DNA from: Nemertoderma westbladi
Taxonomy: Eukaryota; Xenacoelomorpha; Nemertodermatida; Nemertodermatidae
Length of the DNA stretch: 64,000 bases
NCBI GenBank assembly: GCA_032718475.1
Contig: JAUCBJ010000495.1
Span: 45,245 to 109,244 of the forward strand
Direction: 5' to 3'
Position 1 is the stretch's first letter; every line of letters starts with the position of its first letter. The notes beneath the pieces were generated by a model that was not told the origin of the DNA, made no database searches, and worked only from the letters and a program-made list of their open reading frames with translations. Made by a program: the position numbers and the translations under genes. Shown in pieces: positions 23,608 to 36,439 of the stretch.

Positions 23608-24679
23608 TTAACAGTATTAGTAGTATTTTATTCACTATCATTTATTTCGTGCTGTGGTCCCATTCTGGCACCCATCTCCAGGATTTTTCGTGCTAAAATT
23701 TTCAAAAGTTTTTATGGCTCACAAGATGAATTTATTTGCGGTATATAGCGGTTTTTTGGACACTGACATTTCGAGAAATTTCTCATTTTTTTTTTTCAAT
23801 TTTCATTTTTCAATAAAATTTTTTAAACTTGTCATTTTCAATGTGCCCTCTTGGGCACGAAAAAACAAGTAGTTCAAATATATTTATGAAATATCACCAC
23901 AAAACTAAATTGATTTTATTATCATAGGTTTTTTGGGTTGCTGATCACGAATATAACACTGAAATATATCGCGCATTGTTGATTAGGCCATTTTTGGATA
24001 TGTGTCAATGTGCGGCACGAAAAATACAAGTAGCACAAATTTGGTAATCAAAAAGCATTACCAAATCAACCTGATTTTTAGACATTATGTGTTTTCATGG
24101 ACGCTGATCACGAATATGACACTCAAAAGTATCGTATTATCAAACCAAATTATATTTTTTCCGTTTGAAAGTTTTTGCTATTTGTCAAACACCAAAAAAG
24201 ATAGTTGCGTTACCTTAAATGATTTTTAACGAGTTGTATGGTGATCAGCGGCCTTGAAAACCAGAATAGCTTCAGAATTACCAAACCAAAGGCAAAATTT
24301 AACAGTTTATAATTTTGTGCTACTTGTAATGCACCAAAACTGAGTTTGAATTTACCAGAAATGTTTATAACAAGTATCATCGTGATCAGCGACCTCGAAA
24401 ACCAGTATACGTTCAGAATTATCAAACCAAACACAAATGTTTTAGTTTGACATTTGTTTACTTGTACTTTTCGTCCTGGGGGATCAAAATAGCATCAAAA
24501 ATGATGGTTGCATTGCCAGAAGATATTTTTATCAAGTTTTATCGTGATCAGCGACCTCAAAACCCGTATAACATAACAATTGTAATTTTTGAGCCAAGAT
24601 CTAAAAAAATGTCCACACTGACCCCCCCCCCCATCCACCTCAATTACGTTGTAAAATAGCCCGGGCCAGACAGGGTTAA
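23608..24679. mobile_element. Second TTAA-bounded element with ~140-162-bp internal repeats
   Basis: The right edge reads AATAGCCCGGGCCAGACAGGG-TTAA (24676-24679), so the inward-read terminus is TTAA-CCCT-N8-CCGGGCTATTTTA, the same consensus as the element at 1-1554 and the arrays at 8401-16345. The left edge is placed at TTAACAGTATTAGTA (23608), a partial match. A C-rich run lies just inside the right end, as in the first element. The interior has repeats marked by TGATCACGAATAT / GTGATCAGCGACCTCG near 23941, 24104, 24240, 24381 and 24543. The marker ACTTGTA...CG appears in opposite orientation in the two halves, so the body may be an inverted pair. No transposase is encoded. Confidence 0.5.
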
Positions 24680-24949
24680 ATGAGTTCCAGTTTCCTATGG
24701 GGAGTTTGATTCAGGGGAAATAAGTTGTCAGAATTTGTGCGCAATCCTTCACCGACATTATTTTAAAGCTTCCTACACAGATACTCATAAACTGATTTAT
24801 CTTTGTGATTGTTTAGCGAGTGGGAACCCAAATTATTATTCCAGTAAGAATTCCGGATTAATTTATAATAATGGAAGTGACAACATGGTATATTGATCAT
24901 TTCATTATAAATTCTCGGATAAACAGATAAAGCGGCCTATACCATAATT
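24680..24949. other. Short unique spacer
   Basis: AT-rich, no gene or repeat recognised. Confidence 0.5.
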
Positions 24950-25055
24950 CACCATACAGTGCGTACTGTTCTACAGTACACCATACAGTGTGTACTGTTC
25001 TACACCATACAGTGCGTACTGTTCTACAGTACACCATACAGTGTGTACTGTTCTA
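24950..25055. repeat. 53-bp tandem repeat, two copies
   Basis: CACCATACAGTGCGTACTG begins at 24950 and again at 25003. Each unit itself contains two related halves (CACCATACAGTG-YG-TACTGTTCTA). It directly abuts the LINE A fragment at 25063. Confidence 0.8.
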
Positions 25056-25062
25056 TACCATT

Positions 25063-25598
25063 TGGCTTTTCCGCCCAGTAAGCAGATTGATCGATTTCCA
25101 TGCCTGGGATGATTGCCTGCTTTCGTCAGCATCATTGATGGCATCAACCTGTTGGTTTAATAGCTCCTGTAAATTAACAGAGTACTGCCTGTTCAGGGAC
25201 CTAGATGCAGCCTTAACTGCATTCGTGGCCGCTGTAGTCTGTTTGAGTCGGGACTCTTTCTGCGCCTTGTAGAGGTCATTTCGGCACTTCTGAATTTTGT
25301 TGTCAGTCCAGGGGGCCCGTTTAATGTTTCGAGGGTATACAGAAACTGTTTCTGCAGCTGCTAACTTAACTGTCTCTGTACAGGCAGTATAGCCCTCACA
25401 GTGATCTGCCGCCTCAGAGGCAAGAACCTCATACCTGTTGCTCAGCTGTAGTGTGAAGCTGGATCTCACACTTGGCTGTTGCAACAGAGAGGACAGGTCA
25501 TGCCGCGGCAAGGCAGATTTCGTTGTTCTGCTAGCACGCAGACTAAGTCTTACCTTGGCCACAATAAGGCGGTGATCACTGGAGAAGGGTCGTAGTGT
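25063..25598 (-). pseudogene. Internal fragment of LINE A between two tandem arrays
   Basis: On the minus strand this matches LINE A from just before the endonuclease SDH motif to the linker before the RT (roughly 20468-21005 of the intact copy). About 180 codons are still open, with roughly ten substitutions relative to the intact protein. It contains neither the 5' nor the 3' end of the element, so it is not a simple 5'-truncated insertion. Its 5' side passes into the 27-bp array within one or two bases (GTGTA|CAATACAA), and its 3' side meets the 53-bp repeat. The very long minus-strand frame running through it and the array is an artefact of the 27-bp period. Confidence 0.9.
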
Positions 25599-27114
25599 AC
25601 AATACAATACCTTGGATACAATTATACAATACAATACCTTGGATACAATAATACAATACAATATCTTGGATACAATAATATAACACAATACCTTTGATAC
25701 AATAATACAATACAATATCTTGGATACAATAATACAATACAATATCTTGGATACAATAATACAATACAATACCTTGGATACAATAATACAATACAATATC
25801 TTGGATACAATAATACAATACAATATCTTGGATACAATAATACAATACAATACCTTGGATACAATAATACAATACAATACCTTGGATACAATAATACAAT
25901 ACAATACCTTGGATACAATAATACAATACAATACCTTGGATACAATAATACAATACAATACCTTGGATACAATAATACAATACAATACCTTGGATACAAT
26001 AATACAATACAATACCTTGGATACAATAATACAATACAATACCTTGGATACAATAATACAATACAATACCTTGGATACAATAATACAATACAATACCTTG
26101 GATACAATAATACAATACAATACCTTGGATACAATAATGCAATACAATACCTTGGATACAATAATACAATACAATACCTTGGATACAATAATACAATACA
26201 ATACCTTGGATACAATAATACAATACAATACCTTGGATACAATAATACAATACAATACCTTGGATACAATAATACAATACAATACCTTGGATACAATAAT
26301 ACAATACAATACCTTGGATACAATAATACAATACAATACCTTGGATACAATAATACAATACAATACCTTTGATACAATAATACAATACAATACCTTGGAT
26401 ACAATAATACAATACAATACCTTGGATACAATAATGCAATACAATACCTTGGATACAATAATACAATACAATACCTTGGATACAATAATACAATACAATA
26501 CCTTGGATACAATAATACAATACAATACCTTGGATACAATAATACAATACAATACCTTGGATACAATAATACAATACAATATCTTGGATACAATAATATA
26601 ACACAATACCTTGGATACAATAATACAATACAATACCTTGGATACAATAATACAATACAATACCTTGGATACAATAATACAATACAATACCTTGGATACA
26701 ATAATACAATACAATACCTTGGATACAATAATACAATACAATACCTTGGATACAATAATACAATACAATACCTTGGATACAATAATACAATACAATACCT
26801 TGGATACAATAATACAATACAATACCTTGGATACAATAATACAATACAATACCTTGGATACAATAATACAATACAATACCTTGGATACAATAATACAATA
26901 CAATACCTTGGATACAATAATACAATACAATACCTTGGATACAATAATACAATACAATACCTTGGATACAATAATACAATACAATACCTTGGATACAATA
27001 ATACAATACAATACCTTGGATACAATAATACAATACAATACCTTGGATACAATAATACAATACAATACCTTTGATACAATAATACAATACAATACAATAC
27101 CTTGGATACAATAA
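25599..27114. repeat. 27-bp minisatellite (~56 copies)
   Basis: The unit ACCTTGGATACAATAATACA + ATACAAT is repeated at 27 bp with rare variants (ATATCTTGG, TAACACAAT, ATGCAAT, CCTTTGAT). Variants cluster at the left end, next to the LINE A fragment. Period divisible by three, so open frames of up to about 700 codons appear on both strands and are artefacts. Confidence 0.95.
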
Positions 27115-28931
27115 TAATTATAATAAAACGGCCAAGGTAAGCAGTGCAGTGCCCAACAAAGAAACACTAATAATATGTCTCTATCCGACAGCGAAACCAC
27201 GGTTGACAAACTTTACTCAAGCGGAAAGGCAATTTATTGTTGTGAGTGTAATCTGAAACCTGTATCTTATTTCTTGTAAAGTACACCCTAGGTCTCACAG
27301 CAACCGGGTAATTAAGTAATTACCTTTATGTGTAGAAGAGCTATACCTCAGGCCAGGAAGGAAATTTACCTCTATATACGGGATATATGACCCGCAAAAT
27401 CGAGATAAATGATAGGGAGAAGTTACAGTACGCCAATATAATATTACAAGCAGTGATGCTGGTCCGAGAATTCGGAAATAAGGGATACATTCAAAGGTTG
27501 GTATAATTTGTTAGTTGTTAATGAGGTCGGTTTAAAGTAGATATGACATTCGATAACCATTATTATTATTATTAAAAGTATTTTTATAGCGCCAATACGC
27601 ATTGTTCTTGGCGCTAGCTCTAGCTAATGGATAACCATCCATTAGCATACCAACAACACCTACCATTCTGGATAAATCCTGTTGTACATTGATCAATATA
27701 TGATATCGTATATGTTTAGGATATTATATATCGCAAATCATTGGGTTCGGGGCAGACAGACAGACACCCGAACGACGGAGAGACAACATTCCACAAAATA
27801 TTAAAACTGAACATCGGACACCCCCGTAAATATAATTTTATCTCAGTGGTGTGCTTCCTTCTTGTCAGACACTATTAACCAACCAAACCCCATACAGGTA
27901 GTTTTGCGCGGGAAGGTTTGAAATTTGAAGGCAATTATTTTTGTGTTCTATTATTATTATTGTTATTGTTTGAAAATCTCTGGTTTCCTCACTTTTGGTA
28001 TCATACAATGGTTGGCGTCTTTGCAGATCGTTTCAATGTTGTGGCCCTTCAACTAGGAGCACAATATACATTTACATCAACGAAATGACCGTCATACAGT
28101 ATCAAGTGCACTCGAGCCACACCAACTTTTGGTTCCCCAACAAAAAGTGGAAGTCACTGAACGTATCGACCCTTTCATATCATCAATACCTACTTTTTAA
28201 TTTCTAATTTCGTTTCTTGCGCAAAAGTTAATCACTTGGAGTTAATTATGTAATATGTATGAAGTGAAAAAAGATGCCAACGATGAAGACGAAAACTGAT
28301 GAGTTCGTTTTTAACAAAAGGTTCTATTTTTAATTATTTTTTAAAGTTTTTATAACTTTATATGATTTAGGTCCTTATGATGAAATAAACATTTGAGTCT
28401 GTTTTGTCTAGTAGGCCATCGAGTGCCGTATTGAGAAAACATCAATGCGGTCTACAGCTATAACCTTAACTTTAAAGCGCAATGACATATATGACACGCA
28501 ACTTGTGTCAATAATTGGTTTCAATTAAAGTGAAAGTAAATTCAAATATAATTATTGTACTCGTTCAAAATCAATGGTAAAAAGTGTAAGACTGCAAGTA
28601 GCAGGTACTGCTTTTCAATACAGTATTTCATAATTTGTAGTGAACAGTGATTACATTGGTTATATTGAGTTGGGCCTTTTGAAAAAAAAAACCAAATGTA
28701 ATGGATACAATAGGATGTTATGATTTAAGCATTTTTGAAGTTGGAAATATCTCAGCAACTTCTGGTGCATTGCTCTGGCTCTGACATAATGTGCTCCGAG
28801 ATATATAAAATATAATGGATCAAAAATCCCATTTCCATAAAAAAGTGACTTAGATCTATGATATGACAGCATCGATATATTATTGTATTCATTATCAACA
28901 TTCATATTCTATTGTACTCGAGACAGGGGGT
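27115..28931. other. Gene-free AT-rich stretch
   Basis: No supported gene. A small feature at 27550-27640 (ATT microsatellite followed by TAGCGCCAA...TTGGCGCTA, an 8-9-bp inverted repeat) could be the end of a SINE or MITE, but I see no boundaries. Confidence 0.5.
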
Positions 28932-29117
28932 GGGGGGACTGGACGCAAAACCCGCCTTGGCGAATTAATATCCCGCCTCAATGTTAAATTCTCAATTTAG
29001 TGAAAGGAGCAGGTTTTCGAGAGTAAGCAGCTGTTATTTGCGTCGAATTTCCCCTGGAGAGGGATTAATTTTTATTGCGTCCAGTTCCCCCTCCCCCCCC
29101 CCCCCCCCCCCCCCCCC
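28932..29117. mobile_element. Small MITE ending in a C25 run
   Basis: GGGGGGACTGGACGCAA (28932-28948) is matched in inverted orientation by TTGCGTCCAGTTCCCCCC (29075-29091) with one extra base. The 160-bp interior has no coding capacity. The right arm runs into a C25 homopolymer at 29093-29117. Length and inverted ends fit a non-autonomous DNA element. No clear target-site duplication is visible. Confidence 0.5.
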
Positions 29118-29469
29118 TATCTGCTTTAGTGAGGTTTAAATCACTTTTTTGAATTGTATAAATTTTAGATGTGGGAGCAAGAAAGGGTCAGAAAGTGCGA
29201 AATGACATATAGTGTTTATATAAATTTAAGGAAATGTCAGGAAAATTCAAGGTCACATCTACTATTCTGTGTGGAATCCCCCCGTGTATCAACAACCATT
29301 AATAATTATATAATCTAATTGTTTTTTAGACGTGCGATAGACAAGTGATTCTGTTTTTAGATTGTTTTTACTGAAATTGTTGATATACACCTTGAAATAC
29401 ACCCAGAAAGGCTCTGTATAAATATATATTATTGAATGGGAGAATCTTTTAGGCTCTTAAGCCAAGGAA

Positions 29470-29690
29470 TACCTGTTCACCACCATGGGTGATCTTCCAC
29501 AGTAAACCCTTCCACTCTGTTTCCCAAGTTGCCTTGGTTCCCATTTATCTACCAGTGAAGGATAAAAGCCGGGGTTGGGCTAGGCTGCAGCATTTAAAGC
29601 ACTGTGCCCAAATAGTGCTGCCCAATCTAGGGATCGAACCAGGGCTACCTAATTGGAAGCCCAGGAATATATATTATTACTATTATAATA
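29470..29690 (-). mobile_element. Possible tRNA-derived SINE remnant
   Basis: On the minus strand, GGTTCGATCCC near 29640 matches the pol III B-box / T-arm consensus, and the following ~150 bp has the non-AT-rich character of a SINE body. No clear A-box or complete cloverleaf precedes it, so this is a partial or degenerate copy at best. Confidence 0.3.
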
Positions 29691-29728
29691 AAACGTTTGG
29701 GGTACTTTTTTCCTATTAGCTCACTAAC

Positions 29729-29967
29729 CTTGGATACTCGATGCATATAGCTCTCCTTCTATTGACTAACGATGACTTATAGGAACACGAGGTTAGCGAT
29801 CGATCCAATCTGTTGGTTCCGTCGTTGAATGTTGTGCTCTGGAGACGCCGCATCGCTATCCGTCGCAGCCATTGGGACTGGGCCTCCTCAACGACCAGGG
29901 ACACGTTGCTAAGAGACGAAGAACCACGTCTACTTCTGTTACTCAAAGGTGTCGGCATTTGATACAT
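29729..29967 (-). CDS. Candidate first coding exon, protein not recognised
   Basis: The minus-strand frame starts at ATG 29967 (context CCAAG-ATG) and encodes about 79 residues rich in Ser and Arg (MYQMPTPLSNRSRRGSSSLS at the start, then VVEEAQSQWLRRIAMRRLQS). It reaches a good splice-donor-like CCAAG|GTTAGT at 29728, after which the frame stops within four codons. Base composition is less AT-rich than the flanks and there is no sign of transposon origin. No partner exon with a matching acceptor was identified in the minus direction, and I recognise no family. It could be a chance open frame. Confidence 0.3.
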
Positions 29968-31278
29968 CTTGGATGCGAATTATCAAGTTCCCTGACAACT
30001 TTTAGCGCAACAAAACATCGTTTTATTTTGTACACAAAGTAGTTGAACTACGCTACATATCCAATGAATTTCAGAGCGACGAATATTCATGTTAATTAAC
30101 AATTTTCCCGTTTAATAACGTAATAATATATATATAACGTTCTTGTGAATTGGTAATAGTTCAATATTAAGAAAACGTTAATTACTAAACAAACTAATAC
30201 AGCAGTTACATATTTATAGCTAGGAAATTGAGCAGCATAACTTGTTAGCTAATCCGGCAACACATTTCTACAATAGTATTGTAAATGGAAAGCAAGAAAT
30301 AGTGGTTGACATTTCCGCAGTTTTAGGATAGGTTTATAATTGGTTGCCCGGGGTTGGTCAAAGGATAATAACTTATTTATTTTTGTTAAATATTCTTAAA
30401 CGTTCAGTCCCATTCGATAAAAGGCCTTCCTTCAGGGACAAATGTGTTTATGAAGACAATTGAATGTGTTGGAATGAAATGGAATGATATCTTTTGCAAA
30501 GCTAATGGAATTCACAAGTAGCCATTGGGTGGTTGCCGAAAGTTGCCAGGTTCCCTGCATAGGGCGATACAGTAATGACTGAGTGTCAATTAACGTGTGG
30601 GAGTCATTGGGGATCATATGACGTGACGTAGGGATTGCTTTTCAGTGGGGCGTGTAATAACTTTTTAGAATTTCTCAAGTGGTTATACTGTACGTCATTA
30701 TAAATCTTACTTTACATTATTCGAGGTCAACATGGGAAAAACGTATCCACCAATTCAAAAATGATTTTGTCAAAAATGATTTTTCGTAGTAGATTTTTGA
30801 AAAATTCAATATAATTCATATTCAATATTCATATAATTTAATACTATCATGCTCAGTAAATAACATAACTATATGTAAATATCATCATCATATCTGAAAT
30901 ATTGAAATTAGTTAAAATATCAATCAGTATAGCATACCCAACATTATACAGTACAGACATACAAACTACAGTAAAAAGTAGTAGTACAAGGGTAAGTTAT
31001 TACAATATATTTAGGCAGCAGGGTAGAAGGGGTACCCTCGGTCAATCAGTTCCTTTTTTAAATTAAACCTGGCACATTTTTATTTATAGTCCAAATTAAA
31101 TAAAATTAAAAAATTAAATAGTATATAGGGTATACAAAGAGATTCAGACAAGACTTGCACAAACTACAGTCTCAATAATCCCGTACATGGGGTGGGTAAG
31201 TTACAATATATTTGGATATTAAATATATAATGTAAATAGGACAATATGATAATGCTCTCCAAAGCGAAAAATATCAAC
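29968..31278. other. Gene-free AT-rich stretch
   Basis: No supported gene, RNA gene or tandem repeat beyond low-complexity AT runs. Confidence 0.5.
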
Positions 31279-31365
31279 CGGCCCTATTGAGGCTCGAACC
31301 CGGTACCTAGGTTTCAAACTTCTGGTTATCATCAGCCGGGTGAGTGTACTGAGCTACCAGGCCGG
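31279..31365 (-). pseudogene. tRNA-like sequence (tRNA pseudogene or SINE head)
   Basis: On the minus strand CCGGCCTGGTAGCTCAGTAC begins an 87-nt segment that ends ...GGGTTCGAGCC...GGGCCGG. CCGGCC and GGCCGG at the ends pair perfectly as an acceptor-like stem. TGGTAGCTCAG fits the D-arm / A-box and GGTTCGAGCC fits the T-arm / B-box. The anticodon arm reads GG-CTGATGATAA-CC, an Ile-like CTGATAA loop with a three-base insertion, so a functional tRNA is unlikely. Either a degenerate tRNA or the promoter part of a tRNA-derived SINE. Confidence 0.5.
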
Positions 31366-31534
31366 ATGAATATTTCGATATGGAGTGGAAGATCATATTA
31401 AGGCCATAATTCACATATTTGGATATTGATGTAATTATTAATTTATAATTTGTAAATATTAAATCATATACTCAAAAAATATTCAAAAATAAATGCTCGG
31501 AAACGGTTTTCCACAGGTTAACACACGATAAGAC

Positions 31535-31870
31535 ACCGCTCGTGACAGTGTGACACCGCTCCTGACAATGTGACACCGCTTCTGACAATGTGACACCGCT
31601 CCTGAGAATGTGACACCGTTCCTGACAATGTGACACCGCTCCTGACTATGTGACACCGCTCCTGACAATGTGACACCGCTCCTGACAATGTGACAACGCT
31701 CCTGACAATGTGACACTGCCCCTGACAATGTGACACCGCTCCTGACAATGTGACACCGCTCCTGACTATGTGACACCGCCCCTGACAATGTGACACCGCT
31801 CCTGACAATGTGACACCGCCCCTGACAATGTGACACTGCTCCTGACAATGTGACACCGCTCCTGACAATG
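31535..31870. repeat. 20-bp minisatellite (~17 copies)
   Basis: CCTGACAATGTGACACCGCT is repeated at 20 bp with scattered substitutions. It lies in otherwise AT-rich DNA. Confidence 0.95.
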
Positions 31871-33254
31871 CTTTCAGAAATAAAAAGAAATAGAGAATAT
31901 GTTCTGTAATATATCATAAAATATTATAGTTAAATGGAGAGGAGTGTATAAAAACAGTTATTTCTAATAAAATCAGTATTAACACCTTCCTCTAACCAAG
32001 TTCATCTTGAACGCACCACTAGCCATAGCCAATACATATGAAATATCACATACAAGGACAACGCTAAAAATATGGAATTGCAGCAAATCATTTAATGCAC
32101 TGTAAAAAATGTCTTCGAATATCAGATTATCATAGAATTAACAAATGTTCCGTGATTAATTTCAACCAACAACCCACTTTATGTTAAGGAAATGCTTTAT
32201 CTTAGAAGAAATAGGGCAGCATTGATATGCAACAACAATTACAAAGCCCTCTAAGCTCTATTCAAAAATTCTTCTCCTTCACTTCACTTCCCTTTTGAAA
32301 TTAATCGGTTATTATTTTAGCAAGAAGGGTTGCATTATTCATTCGGTTCTTGTGCACTCGCAGATGCAACACGATACAGCATTATGTGGGTGGATTGCGT
32401 TGCACGCAGCTTCAAACTGAAGTCAAGGGGCATTGAGAATGCTCTGTCAAAAATACCATGAAAACAAAATATTTTGCTTTTGACTTCCACCCCCTCAGAT
32501 TAGCACATTTATTATCTCCGATTATCTCGCATGATTCTGGAATTAGGTGATTTCGATTAAATTAAATTGCTTTGCCATAGTTTTATTTGCTATTCATTTC
32601 AGCATCGATCAATTTCTTAACTACGCATTTATCTAATACGTACAGCGATTAACCAATAATGTTGTAGACTAGGTTAATACAACCAGAACATGAATGCTCT
32701 CTAACCAGCAGGCTTTGTAGACTTTTGGAAGAGCATTGACTATAAATGAAAATTTCTGTACATTAAACAGGAGAGCAGGAAGCTTTGCTTGAAGCTTAAG
32801 TTTATTACCGCAAGTAGCAAGGCATCAACTTTTCGAGCATACGCAAATAAGAGAGTCAGTCATATATTGCTTTCCCAAACTATATACGAGTTCACAATGC
32901 AGTGGTAAACCATTGCTTATTTCGCTTTTTCATATTGGATCAATCAGGATTTCGGTAGGGATAGAATAATGGGGCGGCAGGGCAGAGGATGGTTTTGGCT
33001 GCACTGGTTCAAATCGGTGTTACAGGCGATAATGCCCCCCCCCCCGCATATTTTGAGCGGGGGAAAAAATCCTCGAGCAGATTTGACCCCCCCCCCCCAA
33101 GGACCAAATCTGCTAGCCCTTCCATTGTCCATTCGCGCAACTTTTGTCCCTCTTGAATCTAATCTAAACTACCTCACTGATGAATAGCCTAAGCCTACCG
33201 ACAAAAATAATATTATAGAAGGTTGACGATATTGATCATCGGATAATTGAGTCA
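31871..33254. other. Gene-free stretch with a poly-C hairpin
   Basis: No supported gene. At 33076-33111 a perfect 10-bp inverted repeat, AGCAGATTTG ... CAAATCTGCT, flanks a C12 run (33087-33098). Another C11 run lies at 33035-33045. Short open frames across these runs are artefacts. Confidence 0.5.
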
Positions 33255-33392
33255 CCAATTGAGGGAAAGGAACAAGTTACAGAGACAGGCTTTTCTAACC
33301 AAAACAATAAACGATGTTATTATCAATTGAGGGAAAGGAACAGGTTACAGAGACAGGCTTTTATAACCAAAACAATAAACGATATTATTCCC
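33255..33392. repeat. 69-bp tandem duplication
   Basis: CAATTGAGGGAAAGGAACA begins at 33255 and again at 33324; the two units differ at only a few bases. Confidence 0.85.
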
Positions 33393-33651
33393 GGTTCACT
33401 TCTTGTAGTACTGCTGTACTGCATTTGTATTGTGTAGTCTGATAGTATAATTTGATAATAGAATAGAGCTTACTGCTGTACTATATACCTTACTGTAATA
33501 AAAATATCTCAATATCAAGCACTCAAGAAGGGACGATTTTTATGTTAGGGCCTAATGTATGTTATATGTAGAGGAATGCAGTTAGGTACCGGTATCTAAC
33601 TATTGTAATACAGAGACTGACATCAAATCTGCAAATCAAGTGAAAAGAAGC

Positions 33652-33676
33652 GGGGGGGGGGGGGGGGGGGGGGGGG
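33652..33676. repeat. G25 homopolymer
   Basis: Uninterrupted run of 25 G. No inverted repeat immediately around it was found. From here to about 35190 no gene is visible. Confidence 0.9.
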
Positions 33677-35189
33677 ACGAATCTGCGAACAACGGACAAT
33701 AACTTCTAACAGATACTAACCCCCTAGGACAATTTATGTAACGTATTTCGTCCTACTGTAACTGGATTTGAACTAGGGGGTATAATCCCCAGGGATCAAA
33801 ATCTGCTGTGACACCGGGCTGTTACCAGAGTACAAGGGAGTGGGTAATTATTCCAGCTTGCAAAAGCAGGTATAGTGGAATTGAAGGGCAAAGCTGATAT
33901 TTTGCAATGGAGTAGTACAATAATAATAATTATGGTAGACCACTTATAATTATTATAGTGATAGCCACCCCCTCACTCTGGTAGAGATATACCATCTAGG
34001 GATCTCAGTAACGACTGTTATAGAGCCGCACAGACTACACTACTACACATAAACAAACGCCTTAAAAAGGTTGTTTACCTCATACAGTTGGTTAGTTTCT
34101 TCCCCTATGCGTTGCGTAGGGTACGGTCTTCTACTAAATTCAATATCCACCACCGCCATATACAGCAGTTATCTTCAGGATGACATCAATATTCTACTGG
34201 TCAGTATCAATACTCACTGTAATAGGTCGTCGGCCTTCTAACTAAACACAAATGCCAACGTTAGATACGGCTACTTCTCATGTGTGTAATAACTTTTCAG
34301 ATCCTTCTAGTGACTACAACAGAACTCTAATATCACCAGCAAGTCAAAATCTGGCAAGGGTTAATCTCCCCTGCCTCCACCCTTTATGGCTTTGATATAT
34401 CTACCTTTTATCTTATCTTTGGATAATGGTGCGGATATCACAATATTTCTAATGAACCGGGACTGATAAATACAAGTGTTAATTGGGCCGGTGTCCTAAT
34501 CGTTAGCCCCTAAGCTAAAAGAAACGTGATGTGTTAGATGGTCTCTCGTGGCTTTGAGTTCATGAAGAAGTCGCAAGGGTATCCTTCTTATAGATACACT
34601 TTGCTAGTATATATTTCCGGTATTTTTGCAGACACTTTGTGTATCATAGCAGTGGGTATAGATGCCCGTATTTCTCGTCCGTCACTTTACTATGCTTTTA
34701 TCTTTACATGATAATTATCGCGAGAAGGCAATGCCGCAGACAATACATTATGATTCGTTAATAATATAATGTTTAATCCATCTCGGAAAGGCGGTCATTC
34801 TATATTTTTCTGCAGCTCTGTCATCCACAAAAAGTCCATTTAATATAATATTGTAATGTTTATGTTTATGTACTGTTTATTTTGCTTCAAGTGAATATAT
34901 CCGTATATCCACCAGTTACCGTTTGTGCTGGTCATATGTACCAACGCTTTGCCTCTGTACTGCCCCTAGGAGTATGTATGATAAAAATAATAAGCACTGA
35001 ATTTATTAATAGAATCAAAGTGGAATAAGACATGGTGACAATAGTTTTATTTTCCAATATTCGTGTGAACGAAAAATTAGGTGCGCATGTACCATGATAA
35101 TCTGGGTTGTGCCTTAAGTTAATATGTTAAAGCGACAGACGTTGGCATTCCTAGAGGAACTACATAGAAGCAACATGTTTCTTTGGATT

Positions 35190-35540
35190 AAATTATATTT
35201 GTAGCATTCGTAACCTCTGCAAATGTTATATCCTCATTAGAGATATCAGCGAGTACCTTTTTTGGTAGAGAAGGTGTGTTGAAGTCATCTGGAACCACTT
35301 GCTTCTTATTACTGATTAGGTACTTTCCAACTTCTTTCAGGCGTTGTTCAGATAGTGAATCAACAATCAACATTGGTAGTTGGACGGCTCTTTAGTCCAG
35401 AGAGTTGTTTTAGCATATTTCTGCTTTCAATCAGTATTTTATTGCTTGCACTTGGCCTTGAATTAGTTCTACCTGGTGGACCGAGTACTGTTTTTAGCAA
35501 GAAAAGAAGAAAGGGAAGTTTTATGGCCCCCAATTAGTTT
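35190..35540 (-). pseudogene. LINE relic, linker before the RT (LINE A-related)
   Basis: On the minus strand, about 35375-35440 encodes KQLSGLKSRPTT, which aligns with the LINE A segment INLLTGRKSQPTT. After a short gap, 35188-35370 encodes SLSEQRLKEVGKYLISNKKQ...VVPDDF...DISNEDITFAEV, which aligns with the LINE A stretch WKAHFEKLLNNDRVLPDNF...DISFAEV. Identity is low enough that this is a different LINE family or a very old copy. Only this linker remains; there are no catalytic motifs. Confidence 0.6.
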
Positions 35541-36439
35541 CTCATACAGTTACATAAGATAATGCACAACAGTCCATATAAATGATAAAACAATAAACAT
35601 TTAGAACCGTAATGTATGTGAGGATTAAGTTAACTGCCCACAATTGAAGATGAGTTTCTCATATTTTTCCAATAGAAAGCAACTAACAATAATTAGCAAA
35701 GATCTTACATTCATAGCACTCAATACACTAAATTAGTTTCCCGTACTGTTTGGGTTTATTCAGATTCAGACATTATATAAATATACTAATACTGGTGAAA
35801 TACTCCTGGTAAAAAGCATGAAAGTGCCTGGGGTTAATTATCTAAAATATAATTATGTGAACATGATGTCGGAGCTAGCTCGACCCATGGCTAGTAGTAG
35901 TAGAGAACATGTATGTATTGGCCTTGTAATATATGGTTATGTTGGTTCTCGAAATAGTGCAGTGCATGGTTGCACTGACACTTCTACAAACTAATTACTT
36001 CATATATATCCTTGGATTTTCTGACTACCATATACTGCATCTCCCTATGTCATATATTCCCCGGCTACTTTTTTTTAGTGATGCTACTAATTAACCACAT
36101 GAGGGATGTGTTTCCTATAACACTACAGCCAGTATTATCTATAATAATGGCCAATAGTTGCATAAAACTTTCAATGGCTTGTAGCTTAAGTTTTTCTTGT
36201 CGAATGGAAATGATTATTTGTATTGTGCATTGTTACTTGCACTGGTCATGGTTTGGGTTACTGTTTCTTTATTTATACTTTTAATTACTGTTGTTTATAA
36301 CTTGTTTACAGATTTAATATGAATGAATAAATTCAATAAAGAGATATGAAGTAAATGCTATGAAAGAATAAATTTAATATTTTCGTCAGTAAATCATAAA
36401 TGAGTTGTTGTTAAGATATCATTACATTAGAGCACCGGA
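35541..36439. other. Gene-free AT-rich stretch
   Basis: No supported gene; a hydrophobic 90-codon frame at 36012-36284 has no recognisable features and is probably incidental. Confidence 0.5.

Noticed and set aside
25053-27209. Minus-strand frames of 490-718 codons and plus-strand frames of 167 and 293 codons
   Set aside because: All run through the 27-bp array in several frames at once; only the LINE A piece at 25063-25598 is real former coding sequence.
32944-33187. Small proteins on both strands around the poly-C runs
   Set aside because: Frames depend on translating C/G homopolymers inside a hairpin; no domain or codon signal.
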